A stretch of 64,000 bases of DNA from Prostheceraeus crozeri (GCA_907163375.1 CAJQUW010001624.1:124001-188000); one strand, 5' to 3'; shown: positions 25,215 to 36,885, counted from the stretch's first letter. Notes: a model not told the origin generated them from the sequence alone. Translations and numbers: made by a program.

Positions 25215-25249
25215 ATTAATTTCAATCACTATTCAGTGATCATCTTCAG
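25215..25249 (-). ncRNA. Hammerhead-like ribozyme core, left arm
   Basis: On the minus strand CTGAAGA (25249-25243) precedes a paired stem II (GATCACT GAAT AGTGATT) and GAAA (25223-25220), then TTAATA. This preserves the conserved core better than its partner on the other arm. Confidence 0.55.
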
Positions 25250-25469
25250 GCAAGAAGGAATTTTAACATTGACATATACACAAGATTCATTTTTTTGTAC
25301 AATGATATCACATTTTTATGAAATTTTTCAAAATTGTTTTGTACAATGATATCATATTTTTATGAATTTTTTCAAATTTTTTTGTACAATGATATCATAT
25401 TTTTATGATATCATTATACAAAAAAATTTTGATTCTTATGTGTATGTCAATGTTAAAATTCCTTTTTGC

Positions 25470-25505
25470 CTGAAGATGATCACTGAGTAGGGATTGAAAT
25501 TAATA
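25470..25505 (+). ncRNA. Hammerhead-like ribozyme core, right arm
   Basis: CTGAAGA (25470-25476) fits the CUGANGA core, followed by a weakened stem II (TGATCACT / AGGGATT) and GAAA (25496-25499), then the palindrome ATTAAT and A. Stem I is short. The other arm has the better stem II. Activity is doubtful. Confidence 0.5.
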
Positions 25506-25566
25506 GCGTAATAGAATAAATATGATAACATCAAATCATTCTTGACTCTTCCATATCAACAAAATA

Positions 25567-26209
25567 AAGGAGGTGCTTATTTGAGAATTGTCATTTAATA
25601 GAGAAATACGATACCTATATGCACATGCACGCTGATGAATTACCAACAAGATGAATCACTGCGTAGAAAGAAAAATTTGTAGGATAAAACTCGAATTTTT
25701 GAAATAATTATATGAAAAATCCTATTTGAAATGACGGAATATTTTAAAGTTAATTTTCAATTTTTTAATCATTACTTCGCAAGCGTCCTATTTATGTAAT
25801 GTTTTTATACCGATGACTTGTAATTGTGTGCATTAGCTCAATATTTCAATGTGTCATTATTAAGCATCATATTTTGTCACATTATCAAGGTGGCAAAAAA
25901 TTGCCAGTCATTGTAGGCCACCGCGCCCGCAAAATATCATGATAGCACAAGTGTTAACCCTGTACATAGCAGGCTCTGAGGCGCATCGACTTTCCGAGAT
26001 GATGGCGGATTCGCCACCTCCATAGTTTCCCTCCGAATCACAAGACACTAACGTTAAAATGAATTTTGGATCTTAACTTTCTGATGATGGTATTACTTTC
26101 TCTAACTCTCTCATCAAATGATGAAGATTGATCTTCATGACAAACATTACATATATATTTGCCAACATTATGCATATTATGCCAATTTTAATGTTCAACA
26201 TTTTTGAAG
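25567..26209. other. No gene seen
   Basis: AT-rich DNA without recognised features. Confidence 0.5.
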
Positions 26210-26656
26210 GGAGGCAAGCTCAAACCATGACCTTAGATGCTGCTTCCCATTCTATTATATGGCTGCGAAACTTGGTGCCCCTAGACGCTCTTCACTGATC
26301 CTGCCTCCGTCAAATCCACACTATTCGGTGGTGCCACCGTGTGTCGAATGACGATCTGTGTACCAGAGCTGCTGTCTCAACGCGCCTGATAACCATCGTC
26401 CGTTGAAGGATCGGCTTCTCGGTCATGTTGCCCGCCTTGGTGCCGAAACCCCCGAAATCCAGATCCTTGCCGCTTCGGCCCATGCAAGGATGGGCCCTTG
26501 AAGGATCTTTGCCCCTTCCCGCAACCCCTTCCTCCACCTTCGGGATGGCGTCGTCCTCCTGGTTGTCCTCGACTCTCCTGGATGCCCGGATGGCACAAGT
26601 CCAACCTGGTCGCCACGCTCACCTTAGTGGCCCTGTGACTGCAAGTACAAGTAAAT
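26210..26656 (+). pseudogene. LINE reverse-transcriptase 3' fragment
   Basis: Locally GC-rich plus-strand sequence encodes, in shifting frames, LLPILLYGCETW, then IRWCHRVSNDDLCTRAAV, then DRLLGHVARLGAETPE. This is the region after the palm in a common class of animal LINEs. At least two frame changes and stops break it. It ends in CAAGTACAAGTAAAT, the sequence later duplicated by the neighbouring insertion. The overlapping minus-strand ORFs are shadows. Confidence 0.7.
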
Positions 26657-27198
26657 TCAATTCAATACGCTTTATTTAATGAAACAAATTACATTAATCA
26701 ACATAAAGCGTCAGATCTTCTGATCTTGTGCAAGTCGCCGCACATGCTGGTCAGCGGACAGCAGGTCCGGTGCACCACAGTCCTCATGCAGCATTTCTCG
26801 GTAAGTCTTCCTTTGACCTTGTCCGCGCCTTTGCCGCTGCACTGGCCGCCAGAGAAGAAGGCGCTGCGCAGGCTGAGGACATGACTTCTCTGTCCGAAGG
26901 AGTTCTCCAGCGAGGGCCCGACGGTCTTGCCGCAACTTTTGACTTGGTGGTAGCAGTCCCGCGCGCTGGTACAGGTCTGCAGCATACGCTCCGGCCAGTG
27001 CACATTGAAGGCAGGCCGCAGCAGGTGAGAATGCGCTCCGTCCAGCTCGGTCTCTAAAGTGCGCGTCAGGGTCCACGCGACGGCGTTGTATAGCAAGACC
27101 GTCTCGATGGTCGCAGTGAACAGTCTGACGCGCAGCTCGTCCGTCAAAGCCTCTGATGCGAAGACTGCTCGGAGCCTTCCCGTCGCCGTCCACAAGTA
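26657..27198 (-). mobile_element. 5'-truncated LINE insertion with 15-bp target duplication
   Basis: The minus strand encodes the end of a non-LTR reverse transcriptase: RLFTATIETVLLYNAVAW, LETELDGAHSHLLRPAFNVH, then in another frame QRKTYREMLHEDCGA. The element finishes with an AATAAA signal (minus strand). The direct repeat CAAGTACAAGTAAAT flanks it exactly, at 26642-26656 and 27199-27213. That is the target duplication made by target-primed reverse transcription. It is a 5'-truncated dead copy and GC-rich compared with its surroundings, implying a fairly recent or foreign-composition element. Confidence 0.78.
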
Positions 27199-27239
27199 CA
27201 AGTACAAGTAAATAAGTAGACAAGACGGTAGAGGGCGAT

Positions 27240-29030
27240 TCTCTCCTCGCTCAATTCCTCCAAATCACATAAAATTCACGGAACAGCACATTTCGCATGT
27301 GACATTTCTAATAGACGTGTTAATTTAAGGTACGATGAGGTACGTGATAAAACGTCTTACGATGCCTTTCGACATCTGAAGCAATTATGCGGTAGTGATG
27401 AAGGTGTTCTTAATGCTATTCATGATGAACTTTCCAAGAACTCAAATTATGGTACGAATATCGGTCAGCATTCCATCTTCAATGAGCATTGGAGGTTAAA
27501 TTCAAGTGTCGCCGGTGTGAGTCAAGCGTTATCCCGTATTTCTTTGAAGAAGTCTATGGGCAGTGATGGCATCCCAAACCGACTCCTTAAGGATTGCGCT
27601 GACTGGATTTCTTTTCCTCTGCATCATATCTATCAAACATCCGTTGATACTAGAACCTATCCGATGGGTTGGAAACGTGCGGACGTGGTACCAGTTCCGA
27701 AGTGTCGTAACCCTGGTGCAAAAGATTTTCGTCCTATTGCGATAACTCCGGTTATCAGTAGAATTTTTGAAAGGCTCGTCCTTGATTCTGTGACTTCAGA
27801 AATTTCCGGTCTATACGGGCCGTCACAGCACGCATTTCGTAAATTTGGTTCAACAGCCAGTGCTTTGACAAGCATTCACGATGCTGTCACTTCATATCTT
27901 GACATGAACGACACCAGAGCTGTGAGATTGACTTGCCTTGATTTCACGAAAGCGTTTGACAAATTGGGTCACAATTGTCTATTAAATCACTTGCTGGACA
28001 ATCGCGGTTTCCGTTTCTTAATCGCGGTTTCCGTTTGTGGTTAAAAAGCTATTTGTGTGACAGATCCCAGAGGCTAAAGCTAAATGATTCCTATGGACCA
28101 AGTTTATTTGTACCTTATGGCATACCCCAGGGTTCTATACTTGGGCCTTCGTTGTTCGCGGCCTTTATGGGGTCACTCAGTGTTTCGTCCGATGCATCCT
28201 TAATTGTCCATGCTGACGATATAACCCTTGTAGAGTGTCTGTCTACTGGAAATCATCCTAATAATTTGTCTCATATCTGAAATTGGATCTTGGAGCATGA
28301 AATGTCTTTAAATTTGGATAAATCTATGCAGATGATTTTTCATCGTGGTGAGCGTATGATTGCATAAAGTCTGTCGATGCTGTTAAGATCCTAGGCGTTC
28401 ACTGGACTTGTAATTTAACCTGGAATGCGCATTTCAATAAGATTTTGAAAGTTGCCGCTCAACGTATGTAGGTTATAAGAATGCTAAAACCTGTTATTCC
28501 CGTGAAACAACTTATCACTGTGTATCATTCCTTAATTACTAGTCTGCTACTTTACTGTGCCCCCTTGTTTATTTTTGTACCAAGTTGTATTGAAGCCAAA
28601 CTTCAACGATTTCAAAATCGTGCCCACAGAACTATTTGTGGCAAATCAGGTGATTGTGGTAATTTTCCTCTTCTTGCCAATGTTAGAAGAACACGTGCTA
28701 CCAACTTTTTTAACATTTGTGAATTTCATGACGAGCATCCACTGCATCCGTTGATTCCTCTTCGCTTGCCCCGTACTAATCATTTATGTATCCCTAGTGT
28801 GAAGACATCACGTAGACTCCACTCATTCATTCCTTGGATGTGTGTCCTTTTAAATGAATATTCCAGCTGAATTATTACGTAAATTCCTAGTCTGTGTAGT
28901 CAATTCATACATGTACGTATCTTCCAAGATGTGTTATTGATTCAATGACAGTATTTTTGCTATTAATTTCTGTGTCTCTTTCTGTAATTTTACGATTTTC
29001 AATATTCGAATAAACGCTCACCTACTTACT
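27240..29030 (+). pseudogene. CR1/Jockey-like LINE, 5'-truncated
   Basis: The plus strand encodes much of a non-LTR reverse transcriptase. In order: GSDGIPNRLLKDCAD, FRPIAITPVISRIFERLV, the palm LDFTKAFD, GIPQGSILGPSLF, and VHADDITLV (HADD in place of the usual YADD). The carboxyl region at 28481-28870 has the usual YHSLITSLLLYCAPLF block. It is broken by an exact 20-bp tandem duplication at 28001-28036 that shifts frame, a TGA at 28278-28280 and a further frame change near 28370. The endonuclease is absent. The 3' end has AATAAA-like TCGAATAAACG near 29005. It is dead. Confidence 0.85.
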
Positions 29031-29059
29031 TAATTTGATCCAACTCGCTCGTCATCGTG

Positions 29060-29620
29060 TTATAAATTGCACTTAAAAATTTAAAATCACCAATTTCGAC
29101 CGATATTTGAAAAAAACAGAAATTTTGTCGAATTTTGGCTTTTTATGCCTCACTGGCTGAATGTGCTGAGAAGGCACTAGTGAGTACAAAAAAGAGATTC
29201 ATTGGATTGATTTGTGCATGGAATTCAACTCAAGCATACAAATTCTTTTTAAAGCAAGGTCTCAAAAGTATCGCTGAAATGGCATTCCACAGATCAAGAT
29301 ACCTTCATATGTGACTTTAAAGAAGAAGGACAACCGCAGGAATCTAATTGATTTAGAACAGACATGTGAATGAAAATTCACGCGAACCACTACTCCTAAA
29401 AGGATTCATACGTAGTATCTATATAACATTTGAATTTCCAATGATGTATTCGATATCAATGGTATAACAGATGATCATAGTATGATTCTGGGATTCATAT
29501 CTATAAAATGACGCGCTGATATTGAAAATCGATGCTCATCGTTAAAAGTCATCATCAAAAGGTTTTAAAAATTGCAATTTTCAGATCTCCGGAAAAAGCA
29601 CTTTTCAAAATAGATGCAGT
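29060..29620. repeat. Old dispersed repeat, copy 1
   Basis: It shares scattered blocks with 60060-60480 and 61430-61580: ATTGATTTGTGC, CATTTGAATTTC, CATAGTATGATTC, and AGCACTTTTCAAAATAG near 29597. The copies are badly diverged and have no coding capacity, so I cannot assign a class. Confidence 0.45.
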
Positions 29621-30739
29621 TCATATACTTTATAGGATCAAAGCTTTCTACGCTTTAACAATCCTCTTGAATTTGACCCTCTGTTTTATTTTGGATCCCT
29701 ATTGCTTGATATTGCGATTATCATTGTTTTTTCGCCTTTGCTTGTAATTCCACTTATCAAATTTGCTTCCTTGTCATAGAGATTTCATTGATTGTTCACA
29801 TAGAAGTAGATAAATGCAGACTTTCTATGGTATCGTCACTTTCTATGATCGTTCATGATCAAGCACTTGTGCCAGCGCCTGATCATCCAACTCACAGAAT
29901 TAGACCAGTGTTATGCTATTCATATTCTCCATTCACTTATTTTCCCCGGATAGTTAAATGCTTACATTGTTGCTCCTGGCCGGAAGATGAATCGTACAAC
30001 ATCATCACATCATACAGTTTCTCCATACAGTCAGTTACCTATGCCGGACGGAAACTGATTGTATGCACTCATTTTCTCCTCGAGAAAATAATTTTGTGAA
30101 TGTTATCATCATGTGCACTAGACAGTCTAGACCATAGAAATAGAGAACAATAAAACCTCTAGAGCAAAAATGTGGCTTCTTGCAATGCATAATAGTATAT
30201 CTATAATAATGATGACGAAGATCAAGGAGTGGACGACGGAATTGTGGGTCTGCGGAATTCGTGATGGGAGATCGAGTCCTGATTAGGAACAAAAGACGTG
30301 GCGACAGAAAAGGCGGTGGCATGACAGCGACTTGGTAGAACAAAGTCTGTACCATTCAGTGAATAAAGACAGATCTGTTTTTATTCTCAAGGATGAGAAC
30401 GGCATCGTCCTAAAGAAGGGTGTCAATGGCTGTCACTTAAGAAGTTTGTTGATTGACTTTCAAAATTACTTTCTAATAAATGTACGAGCGTATAATTGGA
30501 TGAAAGATGCTTCTGTCTTGAACTGAAATGATAGCTGTAATGAGAAGGGGGAAAATGAATTTCCAAAGGGGAAAATACAAAGCACAAGATAGTGAAAAAA
30601 TCTGGAGGGAATATCAGTAAAAGGAGAAAATAATAGTCCGCTACGAAATTGAGCAGTATCTCCCCAGAAAATGAATATAGCCCTATGCTTTTTGATCGTA
30701 AACTGTGTGTAGGGGAAGGTAAATAGCATAACAGCGGCG
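29621..30739. other. No gene seen
   Basis: Several short ORFs overlap on both strands between 29788 and 30800 with no family match. Nothing else noted. Confidence 0.5.
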
Positions 30740-31200
30740 GTCTCTTCTTCTGTTTGACTAGAAAGGAAGAATTGGAGCATGTAGCGCTAATCAAATGGCA
30801 CAATCTACTGACACAATGCTATAGCAATCGAACAATGAGCAGCCAGTTCAACATTAAATGCGTCAAATTGTGCGAAGCTTCAGTGACCGTTATCAACCGA
30901 CTTTCACAACAAAGAGACACAGACGACATCAAGACGATATCAGACGACCAACATTATCGAGAAAACGTTTGCACAATGATCTGACTTCTTCGAATCTGAA
31001 GGAATTGTGGCGATTGGAGAACTCGGAAGGAATTCACAGCAATCCGCAAACGACGCACGACTATTTTTCCTATCTCTTTAAGGCATTAAAAATTTCTTTT
31101 TGCTCACTTAGTAAGTTCCTGCATGTGCCATCGTTTTGAATCAGTTTGCACTTCTAGCAAAGTGATACGTTTAAACAATCTAATTCTGTGATACAACTAT
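30740..31200. repeat. Dispersed repeat R1, copy 1
   Basis: It aligns by eye in the same orientation with 48575-49235. Shared words include CTAGAAAGGAAGAATTG, CAATGATCTGA, CTTCGAATCT, GGAATTGTGG, CGACGCACGACT, TTTTTCCTATCTCT and CACTTCTAGCAAA. It is non-coding as far as I can see and of unknown class. Confidence 0.7.
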
Positions 31201-31825
31201 ATGTAGTACGTGAAGGCGGGTATTTTTAAGTATGAAGGCGCGTGACACATTCACTCGCAAGGCGTGGATGAAAGACATTTATTGACAGATAAATGAGTAT
31301 TTCTTTTATTACTGCCCGTCACCGAGTACATTTTGTGCTATAAACGGAAGATGGCTTGAAATTATATTAAAACTATTGTTGATCGATATTTTTCAATGTA
31401 TGGGATTATCCTGGGAGCAGTTCGAATTCGACGGGAATTATTTATGAATTGCTAACTACTCAGAATGAAACAACCGTCACCGTGGAATGATCCCACATTC
31501 TAATTGCTGTCCATGCATTTCGAGAGATTTCACAGATTTCTGCCAACTGATCTACACCTTTCATTCTGAACTTTAGCCTATCTCTCATTTTATCTTAAAC
31601 TAAATTTCTCATTTTGACTCTTTATTTGCTTAGTTCGTTTTCTTTCTTCAATTTTGTAAAATTACTTTTCGTTATGATGCTTCTAATCTAATTTAACCGT
31701 CCGATTTTGCCTCTTGCCGGATAGAAGCGAAATAATGAAGGAAATCTACGATAACTTTCTATATGTCCTTTCATTCTATAGCACAGATATGTGAGACGGA
31801 AGGTTGAGTTTCTTTAACAGAGAAT
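31201..31825. other. No gene seen
   Basis: AT-rich, no feature recognised. Confidence 0.5.
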
Positions 31826-32146
31826 TTGCATAATCTGTTGTCGAGGAATACTGAAGTTGAGGAAAGAATCGCTAGAAAGCTACCCTATATCCCTCGACGA
31901 AAAGAACTGAAGCTCCTTAGAGCAATTTGGATGAAAGATATGAAATGGAATAGCCATTTTCATGTTGTAATGAAAAAGGCTTCACAGAGATTGTATATGA
32001 TTCGAAAATTGAAAATACTTCAACACTCCTCAGAGAACTACTCAACTGTTTATGTGCATATTCATTCAATTTTTTATTCTTCAGCAATCTATGATAGCTT
32101 CTTATATGTCCTTTCTATAGTACAGATATCTGAGAAGGATGGTTGA
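31826..32146 (+). pseudogene. LINE reverse-transcriptase carboxyl fragment, copy 1
   Basis: A 106-codon frame contains RRKELKLLRAIWMKDMKWNS, then HFHVVMKKASQRLYMIRKLK, and FYSSAIYDSF. This is the post-palm region of a LINE reverse transcriptase (consensus LGV-DLKW-H and KA-KRLY-LR). It has no catalytic motif and is a fragment. A diverged direct copy of its first 170 bp lies at 32790-32960. Confidence 0.7.
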
Positions 32147-32329
32147 GTATATTATTCATTTTTGTATTGTGATGAAGAGTGCCTTTCATTCAAATGTGGA
32201 ATATTCCTCACGTTTCTTATGACGTAGAATGCTTTATATAATTCAATAAATTTTATTCTACATGTACAATATTAAAATAACATTTTTGATCACACTGTAC
32301 AATGGTGTAAATAGCATTCCATCGGATAT

Positions 32330-32775
32330 TGGTCCTGCAGCCACAACGAGTTTCTGCAGTGTACGAGGCCGAAAGTGACACTTTCACAGAATGATGTACA
32401 TCTTCTGCCTACTACAAATCGGCACGTCTGCCGAGTTCTAGTGAGTTCCTCTTCTTGTCAGACAGGATCAAAGAAAAACACATGCAACTCTAGTGGGACG
32501 CAGATTGCAGTTTTTGGCTGAAATGAAATTTTCTACGTTTTCGCTTATCAGCTGGAGAGTATTAAGTCTAGAGTCATAATTTTTAATATGGAACCACATT
32601 CTCACATACATTGCCGATCAGATTTGCATGTGTTTTCTTTGATCCTGTCTGACAAGAAGAGGAACTCACTAGAACTCGGCAGACGTGTCAATTCGTAGTA
32701 GGCATAGGGTGTACATCATTCTGTGAAAGTGTCACTTTCGGCCTCGCTCCCTGCAGAAATACGATCTGGCTGCAG
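32330..32775. mobile_element. Foldback (long-TIR) element, short copy
   Basis: Two arms of about 160 bp are inverted: the left from about 32334 (CCTGCAGCCA) through GAGGCCGAAAGTGACACTTTC, the right ending near 32775. A larger copy of the same family lies at 36886-38232. In this copy the sequence GGGACGCAGATTGCAG (about 32497) is uninterrupted and serves as an empty site for the MITE at 37038. No ORF is carried. Confidence 0.75.
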
Positions 32776-32781
32776 GACTAT

Positions 32782-32970
32782 ATGTTGCTGATGATAATGT
32801 CGAAGAATATTGAAGTTGAGGAAACATTCGCTAGAAAGCGACCCTATATCCCTCGACGAAAAGAATTGAAACTCCTCAGAGATCTGAAATTGAATAACTA
32901 TTTCTATGTTGTAATGACAATAGGCTTCACAGAGATTGCATGTGATCCGAAATTTGAAAATACTGTAAGC
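32782..32970 (+). pseudogene. LINE reverse-transcriptase carboxyl fragment, copy 2
   Basis: It repeats the 31845-32010 sequence in the same orientation (about 85 percent by eye), again encoding RKRPYIPRRKELKLLRDL. It lies just beyond the foldback. Either two related LINE copies landed here or one was duplicated around the foldback. Confidence 0.65.
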
Positions 32971-33962
32971 GAACAAGAAATTCTCAGCGCATGCAACATT
33001 TTGATTTTTCAGTTGTTGTGTTTTCCCTTGTTTGGCAAACTACCATTATCAGCCAGAAACCATCCTTTCCTATCAAAGATGTTCCAAAATCATTTATGCA
33101 AAGATGGAAATCTACTTCAATGCCCTCAGCAGCATTTGAACAGGAAAGAAACTTGTCGCCCTGTACCAGATGTCGAAATCCTCGAAATATTCCCTACAGC
33201 ATTATGTTTGTAAACTATTTTTCCGTCAATTCACGTATTATTTATGCCAGAGCGAATAAAACATACAATTCTTTCTTTGTCTGCGCATCGTTTATTTGAC
33301 TCACTTTGAGCCGACATAAATTTATTTTGAAAACCTTTTATTTTATGTTATTGAATAATATCTATTATTCAGAAGATTGTTGTTTTTCACGTTGATTTAT
33401 GAAAGCCAATTTTTATGATAAATTTACGACCAAAATTTTCCCATTTTATTCTGTCTGACTTTTCTTTGACATTGTCGTCAAATTACAACGCCACTTTATT
33501 ATCTGTAAAGTCAACTTTATGTAAGAATGTACCGGCACACATTCTAAAATGCATTTGACTACATGTATGCTCTTCATAGTCATTCATTGCAGCGCACGCA
33601 TTTTTGACATCACTTTCTTTGACATAAGAGTGTGCACGTCTTGTAACAGTTATTGTCTTATCTTTTGATCGAGAATTGGAAATATATCTTTTCATTTCTG
33701 TGTTCACAAACCGTATGGACATTACCGTGAATCTTAATTACTGGTACGTCTTGATGCTAATACTTCGCTAATAAAAAGTGGCTGCTTCTCTTGAGAAACT
33801 TTCAGTCCGATTTACATCTCACCCTTGTTTTAGCAGCTTCATAATGTTTATCAATCTTCAGTTCAACTTTTAATGTAAAAATCAAAAAGGAAGCATTGCC
33901 GCTATCGCTTCCAACCGATTTATCGATTTCTGAAGAAAGCTCAAATCGTATTTGAACAACGG
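32971..33962. other. No gene confirmed
   Basis: A minus-strand frame at 33483-33722 encodes 79 residues with a cysteine-containing centre (NACAAMNDYEEHTC, then MHFRMCAG). I do not recognise it and cannot show that it is an exon. Confidence 0.4.
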
Positions 33963-34113
33963 TTTTTTTTACTTACTCCCGGATTCGAGTTTGGGTGATT
34001 GGCAGAGGTACCAATTCTCACTGGGAACTGTGATGTATCCGAGGTGGATCTACGGTTCCTTCTCCCAACTAATGACTAATGCCAATCGCTAGAATTGAGC
34101 TCACTGGGGCGAC
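33963..34113 (-). mobile_element. tRNA-derived SINE-like copy
   Basis: On the minus strand a tRNA-like head (GTGAGCTCAATTCTAGCG, resembling a Pol III A box) is followed by a degenerate B-box region (CGTAGATCC), a short body with CACCTCGGATACATCAC, and a GTAAGTAAAAAA tail. The tail lies at the low-coordinate end, as expected for a minus-strand SINE. No clear target duplication was found. An exon with a GTAAGT donor is an alternative, but stops in two frames and the A-rich tail argue against it. Confidence 0.5.
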
Positions 34114-34917
34114 CGCACAGAGTCAGTGCTAGATAGTGAGATGCTAGTGATTAACAAATCTGCAGCATCAATGTTAAGCAACTGCTAGTCCGAAACCGTG
34201 TCGTGCGTATAGGATAAGTGTTAGACCTTTGTTTCAATTCATGCAGACAACTCCTTTGTGCGACAGTTGTTCTTGAAAGTGACATGGAGAAGAATTCCAC
34301 CTTCAGCATCAGTTGTCATGTGATAAACCGAAATTCTACATAAAAATATCTCCGATGATGCTAGCAATGTATGTCACAATGAACAATGGTAACCAATGTC
34401 ATATATAGTCAATATATAACTCCAAGAGTGACGATTATTCGTTTCTATAGTGACTGTTCACATAATAAAGCAGTATGCAATTACGACAAAGAAGTTTTCC
34501 GTTCCAAGAAACACGTCTGAGAAACTTGCGGCATGGAAAAGTACATATCGGCTACTAAGCCAGCGGCTTTTCGAGAACATTTTCGCATTCGAAGTTGTAA
34601 AATTCATAAAAACTTTTGCCATAAATGAAGTTCTTAATGCCAGGTAGCTGGTACCGCATGTACGCGCCAGAAAATACATGTGCTTTCCCATACCCGCTGT
34701 ACCATACATCGCCTCCCTCGTCGTCAACCATCAGATTTGATCAACTAGTCTGTTGAAATGAATATGGGACAACAACTTTACTGCCAATAATGTGGTAGTC
34801 AGTAATATATAGAAAATGTTCCATTTTGCAATAAAATTATAAACGTATACCGTTTTTGTCAGATATTTCGGTTGTCATATCTGTTGAAGCACTTAGTGGC
34901 CTTTATCAAATTTTTGA
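34114..34917. other. No gene confirmed
   Basis: A plus-strand frame (34450-34647) and overlapping minus-strand frames (to 34730) are open but match nothing I know. Confidence 0.4.
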
Positions 34918-36110
34918 TGAATTGTAAACAAATTGACTGATTTGTCATTATATTTCACGAGGCCTTTCGCTTGACTCTTCTCAAGTGAAACGTCCGGAAG
35001 AAGTAAACTTAGTGCACTACGGTCTTATATACAGCATGAAAGAGAAAGTGAATTGAAGTCAAATCCATGGCAGTGTGAGAGTCAATAGTGATTGTTTTTA
35101 GATGCACAATACTGGACGGAGATCGCAGATGAACATAGCTTCAAGATAGGGTAGAAGCAGTGGATGGCGTGACGTCAGGATGCGGTTGAAGAATAACAAT
35201 TTTGGTCTGTCAGCTGCGAACATAGAAATCGACAACTATAAAACCTCTAGAACGGAGGTTAAGCTTCATGCAATACACAATAGTGGCACATAAATCGCAC
35301 GCATTTTCACTTAGATACACTTGTCAACGGCTGTATCATTGGGTTAGAATCAGTCACATGTGTAATTCTAAGCCTTTAATTGGTGGCTCATGCCCCAACT
35401 TAGTTCCCCCGGCGGTGCCGCGACCTTGAGTCAATTTCCATTCTAGTCAACTTCAGATAAACAATCTAGTTCTATGGCTGCGAATGAAGGGCAGGTGATC
35501 ACGTGTCGTGTAACTGCACGGTTTGGCTCCGCTGACGATTTCGGTCTTGTGCATCCTTGCATGGCCCACGTCGACAGTGGACATATGGCATACAGGCTAT
35601 CTCTCTGTACGCCCAATATAACTGTCGACAGCTACATTCAAATTTGTAGACTACGTTGGACGCACCGGAGAGAGGCAGCGGATCCTTGAGAGATCGAACC
35701 GGCATGCGCTTGGTGAAAGCAATCTTGGGCTCAACAGCCGGGAAAACCAAAGCGGTTGCCGTAAGGACTAGAAATTTCAATTTGTAGGAGAAGCGATCAC
35801 CGAGGAAGGGCAGGGTCAAGTAAGTGTTCATCTTACGGGGGGATGGTCCATACACCTCTTCTTTCTTCTGCAGACTGGAGGTATGGAACCGCTTATTAAA
35901 AGGAGGATGGATACCTGTCCGATTCCAACGTTTAGTGGAGGAGTTCTCCTTTATGTTGTATATGAGACCGTTGCATACTAACTTTATTTCTTCACTTGAT
36001 ATATAGTTTATATACTATATAGTTTCACTTGATAAGAGCTTGGCGAAAGGCCCCGTGAAATACAATGACAAATCAGTTAATTTGTCTACATTTCAACACA
36101 AATGTTTATA
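34918..36110 (-). mobile_element. Penelope-like retroelement relic with inverted ends
   Basis: The two ends are inverted copies of each other: about 34918-35010 on the plus strand and about 36010-36110 on the minus strand, sharing AAATT-ACTGATTTGTCATT, GGCCTTTCGC and CAAGTGAAAC. Between them the minus strand (35855-35499) encodes LPLSGASNVVYKFECSCRQL, the beginning of the GIY-YIG endonuclease domain that follows the reverse transcriptase in Penelope-like elements. The rest of the element is lost. The GAAACGTCCGG at about 34988 recalls hammerhead ends of this class, but I cannot build a proper core there. Confidence 0.5.
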
Positions 36111-36885
36111 TATTGTGGTAATTGCATGCTCAATGTTGTTGCTATTTTGGCTGCCATTTCACTGTTTACAGTTTGCATTGTGCTACAGTATGTGTACTCG
36201 TAATACAAAGCACTTTCCATCCGTGTAGTAAGAATGATATTAAATCTATTATTAAAAATACCTTTACAAAATGTTACAAAAGAAAACAAACCCATAAACT
36301 AAATGAAGATAGATCAAATACATCAAAATGGATTGTCATTGAAGTTTAAAATGATGGCGTGCGCCAAACAACGAATATTCGCGATCCAAGCTTGAAAGAC
36401 AAAGAGCATCCGGGTTCATGGCTGTAAAACGTCCAGTACGCTCCCTCTGATCATCAAACAGTGCCACAACTTCTCGTGACGCTCATCCAGATTCTGTTTA
36501 ATGACTCTGCATAATTCCTGGAATTTCAAAGAGAAACTTTCACCTTCAGTCACTTTGGTTACTTTGACATGCAAACTTTAGAGCATAGATTCTACTGTAA
36601 CTGCCGAACTTGAATCTCAATGATGCATGTAGATCTACAGAAGCATGCAAAGATTTTATGATGTGGTCTCTGATCGACCATTGTTTCCCCTAAACAACTG
36701 CACGCTTCCGCAGCAACGGCCACCTTGGATAACAATGTTCATATTCAGAAAGATTGAACCTTAAATTGTTACTGGGATGTACTTATATCACATGGAGAGC
36801 GTATAACAACGAAATATACAAAAAGTGACTGCGCAAAATGGATTTATCTTTTAAAGACAGTAATAGTACGACAATTAGAATGAGT
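36111..36885. other. No gene seen
   Basis: AT-rich; short ORFs at 36040-36350 overlap on both strands and are not recognised. Confidence 0.5.

Larger units (their letters stand above)
25153..25566. mobile_element. Penelope-type foldback with two hammerhead-like cores
   Basis: Two arms of about 145 bp (25153 to about 25300, and about 25420-25566) are inverted copies. Each arm carries CTGAAGA, a self-complementary stem with ATCACT, and GAAA: on the plus strand at 25470-25499 and on the minus strand at 25249-25220. GAAA is followed by TTAATA, which allows the minimal stem III seen in Penelope-like hammerheads. Between the arms are about three copies of a unit containing GTACAATGATATCA. Family knowledge: Penelope-like elements and animal retrozymes carry such ribozymes in their terminal repeats. 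No coding sequence is present. Confidence 0.65.

Noticed and set aside
26310-26679. Three overlapping ORFs in the GC-rich stretch
   Set aside because: Shadows of the plus-strand LINE fragment, caused by high GC content.
30423-30803. Minus-strand 126-codon frame
   Set aside because: Low-complexity Phe/Ser/Leu composition without family resemblance, partly inside repeat R1.
33483-33722. Minus-strand 79-codon cysteine-containing frame
   Set aside because: Tempting as a last exon, but I could not place it in any gene model or family.
34450-34727. Overlapping open frames on both strands
   Set aside because: Neither strand gives a recognisable peptide; the overlap itself suggests chance.
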